Below, one piece after another: positions 39,964-50,199 of a stretch of DNA of 64,000 nt. Every line of letters begins with the position of its first letter. The first letter of the stretch is position 1. The stretch comes from Saccharothrix carnea (lineage in GTDB: Bacteria > Actinomycetota > Actinomycetes > Mycobacteriales > Pseudonocardiaceae): the NCBI RefSeq assembly GCF_003014735.1, contig NZ_PYAX01000004.1:372001-436000 (forward strand), written 5' to 3'. Both the position numbers and the translations under genes were made by a program. The notes below the pieces were generated by a model that saw only the letters and a list, made by a program, of their open reading frames with translations, was not told the origin of the DNA and did not search any database.

Positions 39964-40338
39964 GTCCCACGAGTCGACCACGCGGTGCCGACATCGAGCC
40001 GGCACCGCATTTTTCGTGCCCACTTCCGCGTGAACTTTTCTCCGCACTTGGGCGTTCCGGCAACAGAGAGTTTGCCGTACCACGGTCAACAACACCTTCC
40101 GGTGAAATCCGGTACGGCATATGACGTAACCATTCCCACTCGGGGCGAATGCCTCCACCAACGCGCACGAAGATCACCCGTTAATTACTTGCAAGGTGGA
40201 CAAGGTCCACGGTGAGTACGCACGTCAGGGCCGATTGCCCCTCAGGGGTGTCGTCACATCGGCCGATTCCCGTGGCGTATTCAGGCTCACTACCGTCGTT
40301 CCGGACCAATGAGCGAAATCCGATTGGCGGTGTGAGCG
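39964..40338. promoter_or_regulatory. Control region upstream of the encapsulin operon
   Basis: About 375 gene-free bases, AT-richer than average. Inverted repeats seen: GCCGTACC (40074-40081) with GGTACGGC (40111-40118); GTGGAC-AAG-GTCCAC (40196-40210), a perfect 15-base palindrome; and GGCCGAT (40229-40235) with ATCGGCC (40258-40264). The promoter and regulator sites of the nanocompartment operon most likely lie here. Confidence 0.5.
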
Positions 40339-41745
<1,407 letters not shown>

Positions 41746-41775
41746 TAGTCCCCCCGACAAGATTGGGCAGCTGAC

Positions 41776-43185
41776 GTGACCGTGACAGACCCCGGCCTCG
41801 CACCCGAAGAGGCCGAGCAGCAGCGGCACAGCCTGAGCACCGCGGCCGCGCGGAACCTGGCGAGCACCACCAAATCCACCCCCCAGATGCAGGGCATCTC
41901 GCCGAGGTGGCTGCTGCGCAAGCTGCCGTGGGTGACCACCCAGGCAGGCACGTACCGGGTCAACCGCCGCCTCACCTACGCGCTCGGTGACGGGCGGGTG
42001 AGCTTCACCAGCACCGGCGCCGACATCAGGGTCATCCCGCAGGAGCTGCGGGAACTGCCCGTGCTGCGCGACTTCGCGGACGACGACGTGCTGGTCGCGT
42101 TGGCCGGCCGGTTCCGGCAGCGCGAGTTCCAGCCCGGCGACGTGCTGATCTCCTCGGGCGACCGGGCCGAGGAGGTCTTCCTCGTCGCGCACGGCAAGGT
42201 GAACAAGATCGGGCAGGGCAAGTACGGCGACCAGACCGTGCTCGACACGCTGGCGGACGGCGACCACTTCGGCGACGAGGTGCTGTTCGGCGACGAACTG
42301 GCGTGGGACTACACCGTCAAGGCGATCACGCCGGTGATCGTGCTGACGCTGCCGTGGCGGTCGGTGCAGGAGCTCGGCGAGCACGCGGAGGCGCTGCGGG
42401 CGCACATCGACGGGTTCGCGCGCGACGCGGGCAAGCCGCAGAACAAGCACGGCGAGGCGGAGATCGAGATCGCCTCCGGGCACGAGGGCGAGCCGGACCT
42501 GCCGGCGACCTACGTCGACTACGAGTTGTCCCCGCGCGAGTACGAGCTGGAAGTGGCGCAGACCGTGCTGCGCGTGCACAGCCGCGTCTCCGACCTCTAC
42601 AACTACCCGATGAACCAGACCGAGCAGCAGTTGCGGCTGACCATCGAGGCCCTGCGCGAGCGGCAGGAGCACGAGATGATCAACAACCGCCGCATCGGGC
42701 TGCTGCACAACGCCGACCTCAAGCAGCGCATCCACACCCGCACCGGCCCGCCGACCCCCGACGACCTGGACGAGTTGCTGTCCCGGCGGCGCAAGACGGG
42801 TTTCGTGCTGGCCCACCCGCGCACGATCGCCGCGTTCGGCCGGGAGGCGAGCAAGCGGGGCCTGTACCCGGGCACCACCAACGTGGACGGCACGCAGGTC
42901 GTGACCTGGCGCGGCGTGCCGCTGCTGCCCTCGGACAAGATCCCGATCACGCCGCAGGGCACCACGTCGATCCTGGCCATGCGGGTCGGCGAGCAGGACA
43001 ACGGCGTGATCGGGCTGCACCAGCCGGGCATCCCGGACGAGGTGCAGCCGAGCCTGAACGTGCGGTTCATGGGCATCAACGAGAAGGCGATCGTGTCGTA
43101 CCTGGTCAGCGCCTACTACTCGGTGGCCGTGCTGGTGCCGGACGCGCTCGGGGTGCTGGAACACGTGGAGATCGGCCGGTCCTGA
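41776..43185 (+). CDS. Family 2B encapsulin shell protein, copy 2
   Basis: A 469-residue paralogue of the preceding shell, alike along its whole length. It has [15 protein letters not shown], inserted nucleotide-binding-like domain at about 97-216, [11 protein letters not shown] and [23 protein letters not shown]. The cassette [19 protein letters not shown] keeps an acidic residue but lacks the phosphate-binding Arg. Both shells start GTGAC(T/C)GTGAC. The 30-base gap between them implies one transcript, and the pair probably co-assembles into a mixed shell. The next gene is the likely enzyme cargo. Confidence 0.9.
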   Translation: MTVTDPGLAPEEAEQQRHSLSTAAARNLASTTKSTPQMQGISPRWLLRKLPWVTTQAGTYRVNRRLTYALGDGRVSFTSTGADIRVIPQELRELPVLRDFADDDVLVALAGRFRQREFQPGDVLISSGDRAEEVFLVAHGKVNKIGQGKYGDQTVLDTLADGDHFGDEVLFGDELAWDYTVKAITPVIVLTLPWRSVQELGEHAEALRAHIDGFARDAGKPQNKHGEAEIEIASGHEGEPDLPATYVDYELSPREYELEVAQTVLRVHSRVSDLYNYPMNQTEQQLRLTIEALRERQEHEMINNRRIGLLHNADLKQRIHTRTGPPTPDDLDELLSRRRKTGFVLAHPRTIAAFGREASKRGLYPGTTNVDGTQVVTWRGVPLLPSDKIPITPQGTTSILAMRVGEQDNGVIGLHQPGIPDEVQPSLNVRFMGINEKAIVSYLVSAYYSVAVLVPDALGVLEHVEIGRS

Positions 43186-43199
43186 CCTGATCCCGGTCC

Positions 43200-43397
43200 G
43201 TGCTCGACGGGCCTGGACCTGGACTTGGCGGCGCCGTCCCACCCGGCAGCCGGGTCACCACACCCGGCTGCCGCACCGCCTTCGCGCGTACCCGCGCGCT
43301 GCCCTCGCGTGCCCATGCCTGGGCCGCCCGTGCCTGCCGCCCTCACGGCGGCCCCCGAACAGGAGTTGTGGCGATGACACAGGAGTTGTGGCGATGA
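43200..43397 (+). CDS. Short upstream frame, possible displaced N-terminus of the prenyl synthase
   Basis: A 65-codon frame starting at GTG, 15 bases after the shell 2 stop. It is Gly/Pro/Ala/Arg-rich (LDGPGPGLGGAVPPG...) and ends at TGA 43395-43397, overlapping the synthase ATG as ATGA. If one copy of the 20-bp duplication 43359-43398 is removed, codons 1-58 become continuous with the synthase. Third-position GC is lower than in neighbouring genes, so coding is uncertain. It may act now only as a coupling peptide. Confidence 0.35.
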   Translation: MLDGPGPGLGGAVPPGSRVTTPGCRTAFARTRALPSRAHAWAARACRPHGGPRTGVVAMTQELWR

Positions 43398-43398
43398 C
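43359..43398 (+). repeat. Perfect 20-bp tandem duplication over the synthase ribosome site
   Basis: ACAGGAGTTGTGGCGATGAC occurs twice in direct succession (43359-43378, 43379-43398). Each copy carries AGGAG and an ATG 8 bases on. The first ATG opens a 7-codon frame ending on the second ATG. The unit length is not a multiple of three. Confidence 0.95.
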
Positions 43399-44434
43399 CG
43401 ACCTCGACGTGAGCCTCGATCACCGGTCCGCGCGCGAGGTGCTGGACTGGAGCCGTGCCGGGGTCGATCCGGCGTTGCGGACGGCGGTGGACCGGTTGCC
43501 CGACTCGATGCGGGCGATCGCCGGTTACCACTTCGGGTGGTGGGACGAGCACGGCAGGCCGACCGGCGCGGACGCGGGCAAGGCGATCCGGCCGGCGTTG
43601 GCGCTGCTGGGCACGCAGGCGGTGGGCGGGGCGGTGGACGCGGCGCTGCCGGCCGCGGTGGCGGTGGAGTTGGTGCACAACTTCTCGTTGCTGCACGACG
43701 ACGTGATGGACGGTGACACGACTCGCCGCCACCGGCCGACCGCGTGGCACGTGTTCGGGGTGAACCCGGCGATCCTGGCCGGTGACGCGTTACTGACGTT
43801 GGCGTTGGACGTGCTGGCCGGCAGCGGTCACCCGAACGCGCAAGAGGCGATCCGGGTGCTGTCGTCGGCGGTGCAGCGGTTGTTGGAGGGGCAGAGCGCG
43901 GACTTGTCGTTCGAGGAGCGCACCGACGTGCAGTTGGCGGAGTGCGTGCGGATGGCCGAGGGCAAGACCGGTGCGCTGCTGGGGGCGGCTTGCGCGGTGG
44001 GCGCGTTGTACGGCGGCGGGCGGCCGGACCAGGTCGAGCACCTGCGGTCGTTCGGGGAGCGGGTCGGGTTGGCGTTCCAGTTCGTGGACGACCTGCTCGG
44101 CATCTGGGGCGACCCCGAGGTGACCGGCAAGCCGGTGTACTCGGACCTGCAGAACCGCAAGAAGTCCCTGCCCGTCGTGGCCGCCCTGACCTCCAACACC
44201 CCGGCCGCCCGCGAACTGGACTCCCTCTACCACGCCGAACAGCCACTCACGCCGACCGACCTGGCCCGTGCCGCGGACCTGATCGAGACCTCGGGCGCCA
44301 GGTCCTGGAGCCAAGCCAGGGCCGACGACCTCCTCGTCCGCGCCCGGGAACACCTGCGCGCCGCCGCCCCGTCCGAACGCGCCGCCCTGGAACTGGACGC
44401 CGTCGCCCGCCTCGCCACTCACCGCGATCACTGA
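43394..44434 (+). CDS. Polyprenyl diphosphate synthase, likely encapsulin cargo
   Basis: A 346-residue trans-isoprenyl diphosphate synthase. First Asp-rich motif LLHDDVMDGDTTRR (DDVMD 102-106), second FVDDLLGIWGD (DD 232-233), plus GKAIRPAL and KTGALLGAA. It condenses IPP with allylic diphosphates; chain length cannot be fixed by eye. It follows two family 2B shells, matching the known polyprenyl-transferase cargo class. Only about 20 residues precede the conserved fold, so a long disordered targeting tail is missing from this start. The ATG at 43394 has AGGAG at 8 bases; GTG 43388 is in frame but overlaps it. Confidence 0.88.
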   Translation: MTDLDVSLDHRSAREVLDWSRAGVDPALRTAVDRLPDSMRAIAGYHFGWWDEHGRPTGADAGKAIRPALALLGTQAVGGAVDAALPAAVAVELVHNFSLLHDDVMDGDTTRRHRPTAWHVFGVNPAILAGDALLTLALDVLAGSGHPNAQEAIRVLSSAVQRLLEGQSADLSFEERTDVQLAECVRMAEGKTGALLGAACAVGALYGGGRPDQVEHLRSFGERVGLAFQFVDDLLGIWGDPEVTGKPVYSDLQNRKKSLPVVAALTSNTPAARELDSLYHAEQPLTPTDLARAADLIETSGARSWSQARADDLLVRAREHLRAAAPSERAALELDAVARLATHRDH

Positions 44435-44499
44435 CCGACCACCCCAACCCCCACAAGCCCTTGACCAGCACTTACCTCACCAGCGACCACCACCAAGGG

Positions 44500-44883
44500 G
44501 TGAATCTGAACCCGACTACCAAAGAAAACACCGTTATCCGCATCCTGAAACGTCGGTTGAAACAACGAGGCCGGCAACCAACCGCCCGCCCCGCGCACCA
44601 ACCACCACCCCCAACCCACCCCGCCGCCTGCCCGACCCCGCCACCTGCCCGACCCGCCCCCACACCGGCCCCGGCTGCCTGCCCCACCTCGCCGCCTGCC
44701 CGACCCAGCCCGTGCCCGACCCTGACGGCGTGCCCGACCCGACCCCGTGCCCGAGCTGACGGAACACCGAACCCTCACCGAACCCGCACCGGGACCGACA
44801 GCGAGTCCGGAACAGGCGCCGGGACCGGATCCCGCACCGAGATCGGGACTGGGACTGGGCGCTACGCCAAGCCCCGGGCTTGA
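44500..44883 (+). CDS. Possible disordered protein in the encapsulin operon
   Basis: A 127-codon frame from GTG. A basic, amphipathic-looking N-terminus (NTVIRILKRRLKQRGRQ) leads into a Pro/Ala/Cys/Arg-rich, clearly disordered tail. Third-position GC is well below neighbouring genes, and AAGGGG abuts the start without spacing, so coding is doubtful. It is listed because disordered proteins or tails direct cargo in family 2 encapsulins and it lies in the same transcript direction. Confidence 0.22.
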   Translation: MNLNPTTKENTVIRILKRRLKQRGRQPTARPAHQPPPPTHPAACPTPPPARPAPTPAPAACPTSPPARPSPCPTLTACPTRPRARADGTPNPHRTRTGTDSESGTGAGTGSRTEIGTGTGRYAKPRA

Positions 44884-44906
44884 CTGGAGACGACCCGTCC
44901 GACCCT

Positions 44907-44946
44907 GACGGGACATCCGGTCCGACGACGGGACATCCGGTCCGAC
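44907..44946 (+). repeat. Perfect 20-bp tandem repeat before ispH
   Basis: GACGGGACATCCGGTCCGAC twice in succession (44907-44926, 44927-44946), about 60 bases upstream of the ispH start. Each unit contains a short self-complementary core. Confidence 0.9.
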
Positions 44947-45004
44947 CCGACCGGATCCCACGCCCGGACTTGACGAGACACCCGACCTGACGAGGAGTCG
45001 TGCC

Positions 45005-46009
45005 GTGGCCCTTCCCGTTGTCCTGCTGGCGTCACCCCGGTCGTTCTGCGCCGGGGTCGAACGTGCCATCGACATCGTCGCCCGGCTCCTGGACCAGCGC
45101 GGTGGGCCGATCCACGTGCGGAAGCAGATCGTGCACAACACGCACGTCGTGGCCGAGCTGGAGGCGCGTGGAGCGGTGTTCGTGGACGAGCTGGATGCCG
45201 TGCCGGACGGGGCGACCGTGGTGTTCTCGGCGCACGGCGTGTCGCCGGCGGTGCGGGAGGAGGCGGCGCGGCGCGGGTTGGAGGTGATCGACGCGACGTG
45301 CCCGTTGGTGACGAAGGTGCACGCGGAGGCGAAGCGGTATGCCGCGCGGGGTGACACGGTGGTGCTCATCGGGCACGCCGGGCACGAGGAGGTCGAGGGC
45401 ACGGTGGGCGAGGCGCCCGCGCAGACGGTGCTGGTGCAGAGCGTCGCGGACGTGGAGGCGTTGGAGGTGCCGGATCCGGCGCGGGTCTCGTACCTGACCC
45501 AGACGACGCTCGCGGTGGAGGAGACGGCCGATGTGCTGGCCGCGTTGCGGGAGAAGTTCCCGGCGTTGAGGGGACCTTCGTCGGCGGACATCTGCTACGC
45601 CACCACGAACCGGCAGGACGCGGTGCGTGAGGTCGCGCGTGACTCGGACGTGGTGCTGGTGGTGGGTTCGCGGAACTCGTCGAACTCGGTGCGGTTGGTC
45701 GAGACCGCCCGCCGGATGGGGACGCCCGCGCACCTGATCGACGACGTGTCGGACATCCGGGTGGAGTGGCTGGCCGACGCGCGGGTGGTCGGGCTGAGCG
45801 CGGGCGCCTCCGCGCCGCCGCGGTTGGTGGACGAGGTGATCGAGGCGCTGGGCGCCTGGGACGTGCAGGTGCGCGAGACCGCGCGGGAGACGATCCAGTT
45901 CACGCTGCCGGCGGCGGTGCGGCGGCAAGGACAGGCACCCGGTCAGCCCCTGCCAGAGCCGCGAACACCCGATCGGGCGAAAGGCACAACGGAACCCGAC
46001 CGGGCGTGA
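45005..46009 (+). CDS. ispH: 4-hydroxy-3-methylbut-2-enyl diphosphate reductase
   Basis: A 334-residue IspH/LytB that makes IPP and DMAPP in the last step of the MEP pathway. The three 4Fe-4S cysteines are Cys15 (SFCAGVERA), Cys99 (DATCPLVTK) and Cys197 ([10 protein letters not shown]). HxxH-type active-site segments ([25 protein letters not shown]) are present. The GTG is preceded by GAGGAG. A basic C-terminal tail of about 35 residues is extra. Placed after the prenyl synthase, it would supply its substrates. It may be a second, pathway-dedicated copy; that needs the rest of the genome. Confidence 0.93.
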   Translation: MALPVVLLASPRSFCAGVERAIDIVARLLDQRGGPIHVRKQIVHNTHVVAELEARGAVFVDELDAVPDGATVVFSAHGVSPAVREEAARRGLEVIDATCPLVTKVHAEAKRYAARGDTVVLIGHAGHEEVEGTVGEAPAQTVLVQSVADVEALEVPDPARVSYLTQTTLAVEETADVLAALREKFPALRGPSSADICYATTNRQDAVREVARDSDVVLVVGSRNSSNSVRLVETARRMGTPAHLIDDVSDIRVEWLADARVVGLSAGASAPPRLVDEVIEALGAWDVQVRETARETIQFTLPAAVRRQGQAPGQPLPEPRTPDRAKGTTEPDRA

Positions 46010-46113
46010 AGCGAGCGCCAGGGCCAAGTCGGACGCCAGGCAAGCGGCAAGGCCCGGCCGGACCGTGAAAGGCGGCAGGCCTGGCCGAAGCGGCAGGGGC
46101 GCGAGAGTCGGCA

Positions 46114-46150
46114 GTGCCCGGCCAGCCCTCCCATAGGACCGGCCGGGCAC
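46114..46150. terminator. Bidirectional terminator between ispH and the ABC permease
   Basis: Stem GTGCCCGGCC (46114-46123) with GGCCGGGCAC (46141-46150), 17-base loop, located between convergent genes. It is the only clear hairpin downstream of the encapsulin operon. Confidence 0.65.
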
Positions 46151-46159
46151 CGTGTGGCG

Positions 46160-48697
46160 TCACTCGTACGAGACGGCCTGCAGGACGTTCAACCGGGCAG
46201 CGCGGATCGCGGGCAGGATCGCGGCCACCACGCCGACGCCGGCGGCGACCAGGAGGTAGCTGCCGAGTTGCGCCCACGGGATGCCGAGGTCGGTGATGCC
46301 GACGTCCTCGAGTGCCTGGACCGCCGCCACGCCGAGCGCCGTGCCGACCACCAACCCGAGCAGCGCGCCGAACACCGAGATCACCACCGACTCGACGGTG
46401 ATCATCCGCATCACCTGGGCACGGCGCATGCCGATCGCCCGCAGCAGCCCCAGCTCACGGGTCCGCTCGATCACCGACAACGCCAGCGTGTTGATCACCC
46501 CGAGCACCGCGATGAGGATGGCCAGCGCGAGCAGGATCTGGATCATCAGCAGCACCGTGTCCAGCTGCGCCGCCTGTTGCCGCGCGTACGAGCTGAGGTC
46601 CTGGACGGAAACCTCGGGGTTGTCGGCGAACAGCGGCTCGATGCTCCGGCGCAGCGATCCCACGTCCACCCCGGCGTCGGCCTTCACGAACGCGCTGCTG
46701 ATCTTCGCCAACGCCAGCTCGTCCACCACCGACCGGGGCAGGAACACGGCGTCGTTGACGACCCTGCTCTTGGCCAGCACGAACGCGACGGTGTACGTGC
46801 GCTGCTCGCCCTTGGTCGTCTGCACGACGACCGAGCTGCCCTGCCGGAGGTTCAGCGCGGTGGCGGCGACCTGGTCCAGTCCGATCTCACCCTCGCGGAG
46901 CGGGGCGATCGTGCCACCAGCCGCGTCCAGCCCGAAGATGCGTTCCATGGCGGGCACGTCGGTCACCACCACGCCGAACTTCTGCTGCCCGTCGAGCAGC
47001 ACGGCGTCGTTGTACCAGCCGAACCCGGATTCGACGCCGGGCGTGGCGAGCACCCGGTCCATCCGGTCACCCGCGAACGCGCCGCTCGACTCGCCGTTGG
47101 TCGACTCGCCGGAGATGATCAGGTCGGCCTTGATCTGCGTGTCGGCGACCTTGGTGATGCTGGTCGTGGCCGAGGTGAGCACCACGCTCACGCCGGTGAT
47201 CAGCGCGATCCCGACCATCAGCGCGGCGGCGGTGATGGCGGTGCGGCGCGGGTTGCGGGCGGAGTTGCGGCGGCCGAGCGTGCCGGGCACCGACCACGCG
47301 AGCAGCTTGCCGATCAGCGACACCACGGGCCTGCTGATCAACGGTGTCAGCAGCGCGACGCCGACGAACGACACCAGCAGCCCGGACATGATCAGCCACA
47401 GCGTGCCGTCGACGAACCCGAGGCCGAGCGCGCCACCACCGACCAGCGACAGCGCGGCACCGGCGACGGTCAACCGGGTCAACGGCCGGTCCGGCGTGGC
47501 GGCTTCGCGCAGTGCCGCGACCGGCGGGATGCGGGAAGCGCGCACGGCGGGCAGCAGTGCCGCCAGCACGGTGACCACGATCCCGACCGCGAACGACGAG
47601 ACGATCGCCGACGTGGGCACCGCGATGCCGGCGAGCTGCATGCTTCCGCCGCCGAACGTGCTGAACAGCGTGGCCAGCAGCGCGCCGACGCCGATACCGG
47701 CACCCAACCCGACCACCGAGGCGATCACGCCGATGACCACCGCCTCGACCACGACGGAGGCGATCATCTGCTTGCGGCCGGCGCCCATCGCCCGCAGCAG
47801 CGCCAGTTCACGGGTGCGTTGCGCGACGATGATGGAGAACGTGTTGAGGATGATGAAGATGCCGACGAACAGGGCGATGCCCGCGAAGCCGAGCAGCACG
47901 TAGTTGAAGAACGCCAGGCCTTCGCCGATCTCGTCGGCGGACTCCTTCGCCAGCTGCTCGCCGGTCTTCACCTGGTACTCGTCACCGAGCGCGGCCTGCA
48001 CGCGGTCGCGGAGCACGGCCTGGGTCACGCCGTCGTCGGCGCGGACCGTGACGCCGCTGTACGCGCCGGGCGTGCCGAGCAGGAGCTGCTGGGCGACGGG
48101 TTCGGTGAACGCGGTGGTCAGCTCGCCGCCGAGGGAGTCGCGGTCGCCGGGGTAGCCGAAGATCCCGGCCACGGTGAACGTCCGCTTCGGTTCCAGCGTG
48201 AGCACGGAGACCTGTTCGCCGACCGTGAACCCGCCGGTCTCGGCGAGGTAGGCGCTGATCGCCACCTCGTCGTCGCGTTGCGGGGCACGTCCTTCGCGCA
48301 GCTCTTCCTGGCCGCCGTCACGCCAGGCCGTGCCGAGCCGCGGTGCGCCGGAGGTCGTGAGCACCTTGCCGTTCTCGCCGATGGGCCGGGCGGACCCGAT
48401 GACGTCGCCTACAGCCGTCCGCACGCCGTCGACCGACTCGACGGCCTTGAGGTCGTCGGCGGTCAGGGTGCCGGCGAGCGCGGCCTCGGGGTCGCCCGCG
48501 TCGACCTTGGCCCGCACCGCGACCTGGACGTCCACCTCGGAGTAGACGGTGGCGAACAGGTCCTTGAACGAGCGGTCCAGCGTGTCGGTCAGCACGAACG
48601 AGCCCGATACGAACATCACGCCGAGCACGACGGCCAGGCCCGACAGGACGAGCCGCAGCTTGCGCGCCAGCACGCTCTTGAGCGTCGCCTTCAGCAT
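46160..48697 (-). CDS. ABC transporter permease (FtsX/MacB type)
   Basis: An 845-residue permease. An N-terminal TM and MacB-like extracytoplasmic domain are followed by an FtsX domain of three TMs (about 250-390). A second TM, domain and FtsX block repeats this to the C-terminus (LLRAIGMRRAQVMRMITVESVVIS). Such two-FtsX permeases export peptides, lipoproteins or antibiotics. The ATG at 48697 overlaps the ATPase stop by one base (TGATG). The frame upstream is antisense of the ATPase gene. Confidence 0.88.
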   Translation of the reverse strand: MLKATLKSVLARKLRLVLSGLAVVLGVMFVSGSFVLTDTLDRSFKDLFATVYSEVDVQVAVRAKVDAGDPEAALAGTLTADDLKAVESVDGVRTAVGDVIGSARPIGENGKVLTTSGAPRLGTAWRDGGQEELREGRAPQRDDEVAISAYLAETGGFTVGEQVSVLTLEPKRTFTVAGIFGYPGDRDSLGGELTTAFTEPVAQQLLLGTPGAYSGVTVRADDGVTQAVLRDRVQAALGDEYQVKTGEQLAKESADEIGEGLAFFNYVLLGFAGIALFVGIFIILNTFSIIVAQRTRELALLRAMGAGRKQMIASVVVEAVVIGVIASVVGLGAGIGVGALLATLFSTFGGGSMQLAGIAVPTSAIVSSFAVGIVVTVLAALLPAVRASRIPPVAALREAATPDRPLTRLTVAGAALSLVGGGALGLGFVDGTLWLIMSGLLVSFVGVALLTPLISRPVVSLIGKLLAWSVPGTLGRRNSARNPRRTAITAAALMVGIALITGVSVVLTSATTSITKVADTQIKADLIISGESTNGESSGAFAGDRMDRVLATPGVESGFGWYNDAVLLDGQQKFGVVVTDVPAMERIFGLDAAGGTIAPLREGEIGLDQVAATALNLRQGSSVVVQTTKGEQRTYTVAFVLAKSRVVNDAVFLPRSVVDELALAKISSAFVKADAGVDVGSLRRSIEPLFADNPEVSVQDLSSYARQQAAQLDTVLLMIQILLALAILIAVLGVINTLALSVIERTRELGLLRAIGMRRAQVMRMITVESVVISVFGALLGLVVGTALGVAAVQALEDVGITDLGIPWAQLGSYLLVAAGVGVVAAILPAIRAARLNVLQAVSYE

Positions 48698-49455
48698 CAC
48701 GCCACGACCAGCCGGTCGTCGCCGTCGAGGGACTTCATCGTGTCGAGCACGTCCGCCGCGGTCGGGTGGTGCAGTTCGCGCACGATGCGGCCGTCCGCCA
48801 GGAAGATGACCCGGTCGGCGTACGAGGCGGCGTTGGGGTCGTGGGTGACCATGACGACGGTCTGGTCGAAGTCGCGGGCGGAGCGCTGGAGGAACCCGAG
48901 CACTTCCGCGCCGGACCGCGAGTCGAGGTTGCCGGTCGGTTCGTCGGCGAACACCACTTCCGGCCGGGCCACCAGGGCACGGGCGCAGGCCACGCGTTGC
49001 TGCTGGCCGCCGGACAGCTGCGTCGGCCGGTGCGTGAGCCGGTCGCGCAGGCCCACGGTGTCGATCACGGTGTCGAACCACGCCCGGTCGACCTTCTGGC
49101 CGCCGATGGCCAGCGGCAGCGTGATGTTCTCCTCGGCGGTGAGCGTCGGCAGCAGGTTGAACTGCTGGAAGATGAAGCCGACCTGGCTGCGCCGCAGCTC
49201 GGTCAAGCCCTTGTCGCGCAGGCCGTTGACCTTGGTGCCGCCGATCCAGACGTCACCGGAGTCGATCGTGTCCAGGCCCGCGAGGCAGTGCATGAGCGTC
49301 GACTTGCCCGACCCGGACGGTCCCATGATCGCGGTGAACCGGCCGCGGTCGAACTCGACGCTCACCCCCGCCAGCGCCGTGACCGCGGCTTCCCCCGTGC
49401 CGTAGGACTTCCACACGTCCACCGCTCTCGCGGCGGCCCCCACGTTGCCCGTCAC
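48697..49455 (-). CDS. ABC transporter ATP-binding protein (LolD/MacB type)
   Basis: A 252-residue ATPase with Walker A MGPSGSGKST, Q-loop FIFQQFNLLPTLTAEEN, signature LSGGQQQRVACARAL, Walker B VVFADEPTGNLD and switch His in VMVTHD. It energises the coupled permease. It starts at GTG 49455. It is complete, unlike the similar ATPase fragment at the left end of the window. Confidence 0.92.
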   Translation of the reverse strand: MTGNVGAAARAVDVWKSYGTGEAAVTALAGVSVEFDRGRFTAIMGPSGSGKSTLMHCLAGLDTIDSGDVWIGGTKVNGLRDKGLTELRRSQVGFIFQQFNLLPTLTAEENITLPLAIGGQKVDRAWFDTVIDTVGLRDRLTHRPTQLSGGQQQRVACARALVARPEVVFADEPTGNLDSRSGAEVLGFLQRSARDFDQTVVMVTHDPNAASYADRVIFLADGRIVRELHHPTAADVLDTMKSLDGDDRLVVA

Positions 49456-49854
49456 CGGTCCTCAACCCCTCTGCACCCCGGACGACCCTCGCCGTCCACA
49501 CCGGGTAAATGTGTCGGAAGGGCGGGCGCCGGCGCGTCGGGAATCACCCCGGATTCGAGGTCGGGGTAATTCCCCTAGATCACGGTGAAAACCCCGACAC
49601 AACCGGAAATCCCTCAATGGTCCCGGCGATCGGCGGCCGAACGGAGGGCGAACGGGAGGTGAATCGGGCCGATCATCCGATGCTTGCGCACACCGTGGAC
49701 ACCGCCCGGAAGCGACCGGCCACGGACCGTCGCGACGACACGCCGACTCTCCCACATGGCGGGAAAATCGAGACAGAGGCGCTGATCACTCGTAGGGTCT
49801 ACCGGCGTCAGCGACCCTGACCCCGCGTGAACAAGATCAACTTGAGGAGCTGGT
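49456..49854. other. Divergent intergenic region
   Basis: About 400 bases between the ABC operon and the DUF742 gene. A+T-rich blocks (ACCGGAAATCCCTCAATGG; GGCGGGAAAATCGAG) suggest promoters in both directions. A plus-strand frame from 49509 is open but has mixed codon use and no ribosome site. No gene called. Confidence 0.5.
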
Positions 49855-50199
49855 GTGTCGACCCTCCGGGTGCGCCCCTACACCAGAACCGGCGGTCGTA
49901 CGCGCTCCGCGACCACGTTGGCCATCGAGACCATCGTGACGACGAACGAAAGGGCGGCGAGAGACGCCCTCACGTCGACCGCGGAACACCGCGTCATCAG
50001 CGATCTGTGCCGGAATCCGCATTCCGTCGCGGAAGTCGCGGCCACACTGCGGTTGCCGCTCGGAGTCGTGCGCGTTTTGTTGGCCGACATGTCCGACATG
50101 AGCCTGATCAACGTGCACGAGGATCGCGCGATCGACGAGAAGGGCCGTCCGTCACTGGAGCTGATGGAACGCGTCCTGATGGGCCTGCGCCGAATCTGA
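49855..50199 (+). CDS. DUF742 protein
   Basis: A 114-residue DUF742 protein: [11 protein letters not shown] near the start, then a winged-helix-like part ([36 protein letters not shown]). In actinomycetes DUF742 normally sits in conservon/CVN operons with a sensor kinase-like protein, a Roadblock protein and a small GTPase. None of these is next to it, so it is an orphan copy. GAGGAG precedes the GTG. Its end overlaps the convergent dehydrogenase gene by 48 bases. Confidence 0.85.
   Translation: MSTLRVRPYTRTGGRTRSATTLAIETIVTTNERAARDALTSTAEHRVISDLCRNPHSVAEVAATLRLPLGVVRVLLADMSDMSLINVHEDRAIDEKGRPSLELMERVLMGLRRI

Larger units (their letters stand above)
44435..45004. other. Low-complexity region between synthase and ispH
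   Basis: 570 bases without a clear gene. The first part has unusually A-rich codons; the middle is CCGACC/TGCC-rich low complexity; the last part holds a 20-bp tandem repeat (44907-44946). GAGGAG just before 45005 serves ispH. Confidence 0.55.

Noticed and set aside
43181-43393. Extending the prenyl synthase upstream in its own present frame
   Set aside because: The frame is open back into shell copy 2 but contains no ATG, GTG or TTG before GTG 43388, and the residues are Trp/Arg/Pro-rich and unlike a coding extension.
49509-49820. 103-codon plus-strand frame before DUF742
   Set aside because: No ribosome site, mixed codon bias, and it lies in the expected promoter region.
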